From: Hydrangea macrophylla
Taxonomy: Eukaryota; Streptophyta; Magnoliopsida; Cornales; Hydrangeaceae
NCBI GenBank assembly: GCA_033977485.1
Contig: CM066990.1
Span: 10,977,001 to 11,041,000, forward strand
Reading direction: 5' to 3'
Length of the DNA stretch: 64,000 bases
Shown one piece after another: positions 56,859-64,000 of the stretch. The notes beneath the pieces were generated by a model that did not search any database, was not told where the DNA came from, and saw nothing but the letters and a program-made list of their open reading frames with translations. A program made the translations under genes and the position numbers. Each line of letters starts with the position of its first letter. Position 1 is the stretch's first letter.

Positions 56859-57108
56859 GGCCTATTCAAAATAATTTCTTTGTGTGCCTTAACTCAGCCC
56901 ATTCAAATTGATTTCTTAGCGTGCCTTAATCTAGCTCACTCAAAATAATTTCCTAGCGTGCCATAACTCGGCCCATTCAAACTGATTTCCTAGCTTGGCC
57001 TCAACGCGGCCCACTCAAATGATTTCCTAACGTGCCTTAACTCGGCCCATTCAAAATGATTTCCTAACGTGCCTTAACTTGGCCTATTCAAAATAATTTT
57101 CTAATTGG
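56859..57108. repeat. Tandem array, 37-38 bp unit, about 6.7 copies
   Basis: Unit GCCCATTCAAAATGATTTCC followed by TAACGTGCCTTAACTCG, with variants. Athila-2 is inserted at its left edge, so part may lie to the left. Confidence 0.9.
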
Positions 57109-57860
57109 CGTTTTATGATCCTGTGATGCCCCATTTGATCCCTAAACTTAACCTTTGCTCTGTTCTGGTTCTTTGATGCATTTTTTTAACAATATTTTCA
57201 TGATAATGAGTACTTGAAAATATTCATAGAGTATTATACATCACACTTGCATATGCATATGAATCCCCAGTAGAGCAATTAGCCTCATTACATTGCATTG
57301 CATCAGTCTCCCGCATTGTCGCACTAACCCGTTCAAGCAAATTTGAGTCATGCAGGGTGCTCCCATTTTACCTTAGATGGTTCCAAAAGTACCTTGTTCC
57401 TAGCAGAGTGATGTTGTATTTATATCCAATTCCCCAATAGAGTTATCTCGCATTCGCATCCGTGTTAAAGTTTGCCCTGCACTTGCAGTTCGCCTTAAAT
57501 GGCTCTGTAAGTTCATTCCCCAATTGAGTTAGCACTAGAATAGTAGTTCTCCTTTTGAGGCTCTACTATGTAAAGCATCCGTGTTGCTAGTTGCAAACGC
57601 TCGTGATGGTCACTGTAACTGGCTTATCACTGCGTATTCTGGGCATAGTTCGCCTAAAGTTGCTCTATGGACCCTTCTTGTGTCCACCTAGCTCACGCGA
57701 AGAACAACGCACGAAGATGTTGATAGTTGTTGGGTGCAAATGCTTGTGATGTTCACTGTAACTGGCTCATCACTGCATATTCCGCGCATAATTTACCTTG
57801 AGTGGCTCTATGGACCCTTTCTTGTTTCTACCTAGTTCATGCGAAGAGCTACGCATGGAA
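57109..57860 (+). other. Element F 3' noncoding sequence
   Basis: No gene. It holds two diverged copies, about 130 bp apart, of a segment containing GTGATGGTCACTGTAACTGG and GAAGAGC/GAAGAAC words (about 57605 and 57735). Confidence 0.5.
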
Positions 57861-58046
57861 ATGTCGCATTGTCCGTGCTTAGGAAACCCCAATGTCATAT
57901 CGTCCAGGCTTAGGACATCCTAATGTCGCATCGTCCGAGTTTAGGATACCCCAATGTTGCATTTTTCGCGCTTAGGACACCCCAATGTCACATTATCCGC
58001 GCTTAGGACACCCCATTGTTGCATTGTTCGTGCTAAGGACACCCTT
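57861..58046. repeat. Tandem array, exact 31-bp unit, six copies
   Basis: Unit ATGTCGCATTGTCCGCGCTT then AGGACACCCCA. Six copies fill 186 bp without length change, with substitutions only, many at CG positions. Confidence 0.93.
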
Positions 58047-58177
58047 CATGTGTTTCAGATCCCAGTTACACCGCAAATTGTAACTTAGGTCCATCCCCGA
58101 GTGTGCTGCATGTTTTTAAGTTTCATATCATTCATTGTATTTTACTTGAATTATTGCTTGCATGTGGTGTGCTCATT

Positions 58178-58389
58178 GAACTACGGTTGGTTTGATTTCT
58201 TGTAAAGGAATATTTAGGCAGCACTTTCGAGCACGACCATTTAATTTTTGAGATTTTTTTGTGTGCTTGCATGTATTCATTTTCTTGATTTTCTTTTTGA
58301 AGTCTTTCGGACTCACTTAAAGGTTGAGATACTTTGACATTCCCTTATGACGCGCGTTGTTTGCAAATCTCTCTCAAAGAGGGACAAAC
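58178..58389 (+). other. Element F Tat-type 3' box and polypurine tract
   Basis: Box at 58178-58222 and tract AAAGAGGGACAAAC at 58376-58389, about 155 bp apart, as in Tat2. Confidence 0.75.
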
Positions 58390-59668
58390 TATAGACACCC
58401 TATTTTGGTTCGTCTGTTCGACAGAAGGAACCCCGCCTAAAAACAACCTAATGACTGGATTCGAGAATTGTCGATTATATGAAGGAGAACTCCATGAAGC
58501 ACTGTGGTCTTTTAGACATGTTAGATAACCCTTAGAAAGACTTACGAAATTTAGAAACTCAATTTAGAACCAAAAGCCCAAAATAAAATGCTTTTCTACG
58601 TGAAATGACCAAAATATTTTTATTAAGTCAAAATACTCTTATCTGAGCCAAAATCCGGACTTTGGGGTAGGATCCCAAGAAATCCTTTTCTAAATAGTCC
58701 TAAAATATTTTTAAACTGTAGCCCAAACAAAATAATTCCCAAATATTTTTTGTACCAAAATAACCTTGAAAGCCCATTACGGGCAGCCTTTTTTAACACA
58801 ACTTTAGTGTTTTGACCATAACTCTTAAACCAGGAGGAGTTTGGGCTTGAAATCACTTGCAATGGATAGCATATTTCTTGGGCATATAAATCCGTAGGTC
58901 ATAAACCTAATTTGGACGTAAAATGAGTGAAACCTTTTAAAGTTGTCCCATAGTGCAGTGACAGGATTAAAAGCCCAAACCAGGATTTCTATCTTGTTTT
59001 ATTTTTGGAGACTTTTTAAATACAAAAATTAGTATTTTTAATTACCAAAACACTCAAAAAAGATTAGGATAGAATTTAAAAACTTCCATATCCTAATTTA
59101 CTTGGGCTCTACTCCACTTATTTATAACTTTGCCACCTAGAAAAATTATATAAAGCTGTCACACCCATCCCAGGAATTTATAATTTTATCATGCATATTT
59201 GTAATTTGGGAGTTTATCAATGTTAGTTGATAATGGTGATGAGGTTGACTGTGAGTCAACGGTAAGGTGTCAGTGAGGACACGGGAACATGGCAGTTCAT
59301 ATTGCATGGGCATGAGTAAATGGCATTTGCATGATTTAAATGTTATTTGACTTTATCTGGTATTCTTGTGAATAGTAATTATACCTGTGTAGTATAATTC
59401 TGGTATTTGGATACTTTAGTATATCATTTTGAGAACTGTGGTGAGAACGTGAGTGATACGTTAATTAAAAAGGTAGGTTGTGTAGAGATTCCACAGAATT
59501 TAGTTTTCGGACGTTATTTTGGACCCAAACGAAACCTAGTAGAAAACTTTTGAAATTTATAGTTTTCACTCGTAAAGTTATAAAATGGACGTGTGCGAAG
59601 TTTTGGGAGTTAATTAGAAGTTTTGAAAAACTGGCGGGGAGGTAAACGTAATTCCCAGAAAGTTTTTC

Positions 59669-59676
59669 TATAAATA
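59669..59676 (+). promoter_or_regulatory. LTR D TATA box
   Basis: TATAAATA followed by a GA-rich leader; the splice donor is 160 bp downstream. Confidence 0.65.
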
Positions 59677-60773
59677 GTAGAGGATAGGATTTCATTTCTC
59701 CAAAAAGTTATAAAATATCTAGAGAGAGAGGAGAGAGAAGGGAGATTGGAGCCAACGGGTTTTGCGACGATAAACGACGACCATTCGTCCGTCAGATTTT
59801 CTCCAGATTCAAGATTTGAACTCGTGGAGGTAAGATCTACGTTTTGATACTACTTAGGCCGTGTTTGGCCAATTTTTGTAAAAAATCTTAATTCTAGACT
59901 TTTGGAAAAAACAGGTATAAACTTGTAGGAATTTTCTCAAATTCAAAATCCGACGATCATTTGACCTCCTAGTCGATCCTTCAAAGTTTGGGGGAAATCG
60001 CACGAGGTATGAAGTCCTAACTTGTGAAATATAGAGAAATACATGTTTTATATTTCAACGACGAAATTGAGATCCGGGCGAAATCCATGTGTTAATTGTA
60101 GGCCCGTTAATTATGCACGTGCTAAATTGTGAAAAGTATGTCTAAATTTACGCGAGCACGTTGAGTTGTCTATGTGGGTCAAAGGGGAGTTTTATACAAA
60201 TTCATGCCGGAGTAAGCTTCTCGATGTTTGAGAATTTGAGTAGTGACGGCTACTGTGCATGGTTGTAGGCTTGGACTTGCCATGGCACTTGTGGGGATGT
60301 AATGGTTGTAGGCTTGGACTTGCCATTGACATCGCGGTTTAAGGCTTGGACTTGCCGCTACCGGATGAATGCATATTTTTCTCCCTAGAGACTATTGATA
60401 TGATTTATGAGATTAAAGCATGTTTATCATATATTGCATATGTTAGAACTTGTACACTCAACATATAGCTGAGCAGTGGATATGTACTCCATTGCAGGCA
60501 AAAAGAAAGACAAGAAGAAACGTGATGAGTGAGGCCGTGGAATGCCGGGGAATCAATTGTCTATACTTTTGTTCTACTCCGAACTTGTAATAATAATCTT
60601 GAATTCGTAGCATGTTGTAGTATAATCTGAACTTAGATTTAGTACTTGTAATCCCTAGTAAACGCTCTTGTATTTATGTTTTTGAATGATGGAATGGAGT
60701 GGACATATGTTGGTTTGGATTTGGGAGAACCTTGATTGGGAAAAACTGCAGTTTTGGGTTTTGCTGACAGAAA

Positions 60774-61064
60774 CCAGTCGACTGGTTTTTGATCCAGTCG
60801 ACTGGATCACTGTGTTGAATTGGTTACTGCTTGTTTCGTCTTTGATTCAGTCGACTGGGTTGAGAAAACAGTCGACTGGATGGGGCCCCAGGCCATGACA
60901 TTCTGCTGGATTAGGGTACCAGTCGACTGGACATTTTCAGTCGATTGATAATTTTAGGCACCAGTCGACTGGGTCCCCGACACAGTCGATTGGATGGGCT
61001 GTTATATTTTGAAACCTTTCTGTTTGAGATCACCAGTCGACCGGATCCTTGATCAGTCGACTGG
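60774..61064. repeat. CCAGTCGACTGG paired-motif array, LTR D
   Basis: Ten copies of the 12-bp self-complementary motif (a few with one change) in five pairs starting at 60774, 60847, 60919, 60961 and 61033. Distances inside pairs are 20, 21, 18, 21 and 20 bp; distances between pairs are 73, 72, 42 and 72 bp. Confidence 0.9.
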
Positions 61065-61599
61065 ACCTATGTTTCTCAATTGAATTCTTTCTAACTGATT
61101 ACAACTGGACAAAACTTTATTTTTTTTAACTCTGATTTTAATGGATTTTAATAATGTTTTCCGCTGCCATTTTACTTTAATGGAACTGGATAAGCCTTGA
61201 TGGCGTGCCACGTGTCCTATTTCCACCCGTAGTGGGATGCGTCGTGACAAAAGCAGTCTCCACCTCTTCATTCCATGCACCAGAAAATCCTAAGGACTAG
61301 AGAGCTCAAAGAAACCCCCAACGAGAAGATTCCTAGAGCACTCCTAGAAAGTTCTTGGGAGAATTATATTTTAGATTTTGGGTTCTTAGAGATCATGGTG
61401 CTAGCGGAAATTTGCTAGAGAAGATTCTGAGGGAAGTTCTAGGGGTAAGCTTTCTTCTTCTTCTTTTCTTTCTTGTTTTTATTGTTTCTTAGTTTTGATT
61501 TTCATAGTTCATAGTTTAGTTTTCTTTTCTTGTTTACTCATAGTAATTCTTTTTTCCATAGTAGTTTAGATCTCTTAACCTCATAGGTTAGCCTACTAT

Positions 61600-64000
61600 T
61601 GTCACACCCCGAATTTTCAGACAATTAAATATTAGTCAAAGGGTAATCCCTAAACCAATATCCAGTTGTCCAATTAATGAAGGTGATCGAAACGTAAAAT
61701 ATCACACAATCTGTACAGGACAAAACTTAATTCACAAATGCAATATACCAGTAAAATATTCCAACAATAAGGATGAAAACCTAAGATTCCAAAACCATAA
61801 TTAATATCTCTCCATAAATGTCATGCAAACAGTATCTTAAAAGTCAAATGGCCCACAACGCTAATATCTAAAATATTAAAACTCTCAAATAAAAATTTAT
61901 AAAAGCTAATAAGGACTTCACACGTCTCTTGCTACCAGATCCCACGAACTTGTCATTATCCCTACACATTCCGATCGGCTACGCTCCAAAAAGAACGCAC
62001 CCGCGAGAAAAACTCAACGGGTCAGTCACATGACTGGTATGAGTTAAATAACACTAATCACACACAGTCTTAGGGATCGCTCACAATTCCTTACACCAAC
62101 ACAACAATAATAAATAAAAGATCGGGCAAGAAAGTAGTTCGCTCACATAACGGGACAAAGGGGTAGTTTTCCTTTTATGTGGCGGCCATATAGTTCCTAA
62201 CTAGACTGAATAAATACTTACCCTTCTTAGCTATGGTAGGCAAATACCTGCAAACACATTAGTGGGCCTACCATCCTGCGTAAATAGATGTTAGGAAAAA
62301 AAATCAAAATCATACTTTAAATGTTATTAAAAAAAAAAAATTTATCTCCAAGAAGGAGTTGGAATTGGACAAAACTTAAAACACGAAAGATGTTCAGAAT
62401 TAAATTTCCAAGGGAAGCCACGCGACCCCGCTCATTAATTCTAAACACGTAAGTCATAAATTAATTATTAAGCTTCAGCTCATAAAACATGCGATATTCA
62501 GCAGATTCTGAAATTAAATCAAAACGGTGTCAAGATGACGTTTTTAGGAAAAGTGTAAAACACGAAAGTCACTCGGATTGTCGTTTTACTTCAGGTTACG
62601 CGAAACGACCCTCAATTGTGAAGTTAAGTGACCAAATTATCTAATTTACTAATCTGATCCTATTTATTATTAGTTCACAATGTTCCCAAAGATATTATGG
62701 TACACATACAATACTACATTTAAACTAACGGATACCCACATAAGTTGTTTGATATGACAAGAATTCGACTACAACAAAATATAACGAATTACATTACAAC
62801 GTATAGCCGCAATTTAAGCACCACATGTGTTTTAGTTAATTAAACCTTATGTTCACCACTTCGGCCACCCATCCATGGTTCAGCCTACACATATATCACA
62901 TGTGTCTCCTAATGTAATACTAACTCCCACTCCGGTCCCAACTCCCATGGGGTATCACTGGGATTTGAGTCTACACCGAAAGGCTAGTACTTACATTTTT
63001 TACGTCAATAAACAATGTCTAAATACACATGAAATAGACCAACAAGCCGGGCATAAGGCTTAAAATAAAGAGACGGGTCATCCACGTAGTCGCCGTCTAA
63101 TCACACAATACGGGTCATCCACGAAGTCGCCGCCTAAACTCATAAGGAGCAGTGGTGAACACTAAAGGATTTTCTAATATTAACTTCTAAAAAATCTTCA
63201 CATGGATGGTCTCACATTCACAAATTTATGAAACCCAACATTAGATGAGAATGCTTACATCTCAACGAAATTTCACGTTATATCATAATAACAAACACGA
63301 GTTTATCCCGACAGAAAAATCAAATTAGACATCCAATACGTTTTTAATCATATAAAAAACTGGTACTGAAATTTAAATCTACAGCCCAAACGGTGCAGAA
63401 TCAGGGAAAACTCAAAACACAAAAAGTGTGCAGAATTGCGTTTTACACAGGACCCGCAGACAGAATGTTAAAATTCCAACCCACGAGTTTACAATAATCT
63501 TCTAAAGTTTCTGCAACTGTGTGAAATAAAAAAAACGAATTTCACATATATTTCTTAATTACTATGAAAATCTCACATAGGGTTTTATCAAACTAACTAT
63601 TCACCTAACCCTTTTCGAATACCCTAATATCATAATCATAAAGTCACACAAAGGGGAAAGAAAATATCTAGATTACTTCAACAACAACACAACGTATATC
63701 CATTACTAAGATTTAACCCTAACAATTAAATTAAACATGTACTACTTTAATTTACTCTCGTATACATGCATATATATATATACGTGTATATATATATGCT
63801 CGCATCTATAAAATTTAACTCACCTCATTGATCAAAAATCGACCACCACGTATGCTTCGCGATTCCCCACGTGCCCACGAACCCGAGACCATTCTCCTTT
63901 CTTCTTCTTCTTCTTCTTCTTCTTCTTCTCTCTCTCTCTCTCTATTTGCGGCTGTGATTAGAGATGTGGGTTTCTCTTTTTGGGTGGCTAGGGTTAATGA
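61600..64000 (-). mobile_element. LTR E, partial (continues beyond the right edge)
   Basis: Starts TGTCACACCCCGAATTTTC at 61600, of the same general kind as A and B and in the same orientation: near the right edge the - strand reads a GA-rich leader (63900-63950) and then GAG/GTGAGTT (about 63830-63820). No open frame of interest. Its far end, any target duplication and whether it is solo cannot be seen. A two-copy GGGTCATCCACG(T/A)AGTCGCC repeat lies at 63075-63136. Confidence 0.7.
63899..63944. repeat. (TTC)n and (TC)n microsatellite in LTR E
   Basis: About nine TTC units followed by a TC run; GA-rich leader on the sense (-) strand. Confidence 0.9.

Larger units (their letters stand above)
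59157..61249 (+). mobile_element. Solo LTR D (2093 bp)
   Basis: From TGTCACACCCATCCC to GGGATGCGTCGTGACA with a perfect 5-bp duplication AAAGC (59152-59156 and 61250-61254). TATA box at 59669-59676, GA-rich leader and donor GTGGAG/GTAAGAT at 59829/59830 set the + orientation. It carries a CCAGTCGACTGG array near its 3' end. No coding region. Confidence 0.93.
56857..61599 (+). mobile_element. Element F, 3' end of a further Tat-lineage element
   Basis: Outermost layer. It has two tandem arrays, a Tat-type 3' box, a polypurine tract and an LTR start, all on +. The box GAACTACGGTTGGTTTGATT followed by AATATTTAGGCAGC and the tract AGAGGGACAAAC before TATAGACACCC match the Tat elements above. Old: the LTR start TG has become TA. 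Interrupted by LTR D. Confidence 0.75.
58390..61599 (+). repeat. Element F LTR, interrupted (parts 58390-59156 and 61255-61599)
   Basis: Begins TATAGACACCCTATTTTGG. TATATAAA at 59147-59154 is its likely TATA box; LTR D inserted two bases later. After D the leader continues with a donor-like AGGGGTAAGC near 61441-61450. LTR E cuts it at 61600. No palindrome array was recognised in it. Confidence 0.7.

Overview
This window is intergenic plant DNA made almost entirely of LTR retrotransposons inserted into one another. I found no single-copy host gene and no complete tRNA or rRNA gene. The lineages (Ty1/copia, Athila, Tat with a second RNase H, and long chromovirus-like LTRs) and the plant tRNA primer sites indicate a flowering plant with a repeat-rich genome; I cannot name the species. 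All coding regions are retroelement genes carrying stop codons, frameshifts or deletions.

Nesting, outermost first. (1) Element F, a Tat-lineage 3' end on + (56857-61599), received (2) Athila-2 (+, visible 52433-56856), which received (3) a Tat element on - in tandem form: LTR (49588-52432), internal copy Tat2 (37181-49587), a shared LTR (34333-37180), then internal copy Tat1 running left to about 3466. Tat1 was split by three insertions: a complete Athila-1 (-, 18968-31830, duplication GTGGA); solo LTR A (4021-15382), which holds solo LTR B (6414-13369, duplication TATAC), which holds solo LTR C (8030-10489, +, duplication ACAAC); and a copia element (1-3465, 5' end only). The LTR of F was also hit by solo LTR D (59157-61249, duplication AAAGC) and by LTR E (61600 to the window end).

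Gene content. Athila-1 has gag, pol and an env-position ORF, all interrupted, although its LTRs are about 98% identical. Tat1 has gag, protease, G-patch, RT, RNase H and a second RNase H. Tat2 has gag, protease and G-patch but has lost RT and both RNase H domains before its integrase. Between Tat2 pol and its 3' LTR lie two genes in antisense: a six-exon gene with a plant-mobile-domain-like protein, and a single-exon ORF.

Main signal. Several unrelated elements carry arrays of short, CpG-containing, mostly self-complementary motifs, usually just upstream of a TATA box. Each lineage has its own motif, but the layout is shared: sites come in pairs 18-23 bp apart (exactly 19 bp in 16 of 16 pairs for one motif), and pairs repeat every 72-73 bp or 42-44 bp. 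In Tat2 the same motif precedes the LTR promoter and both antisense genes; in Athila-1 it precedes the LTR promoter and the env-position ORF. This looks like element-specific regulatory wiring. A second signal is a 50-nt tRNA-Arg 3' half, including the anticodon arm, fixed at the Tat primer-binding site. All coordinates and counts were read by eye.
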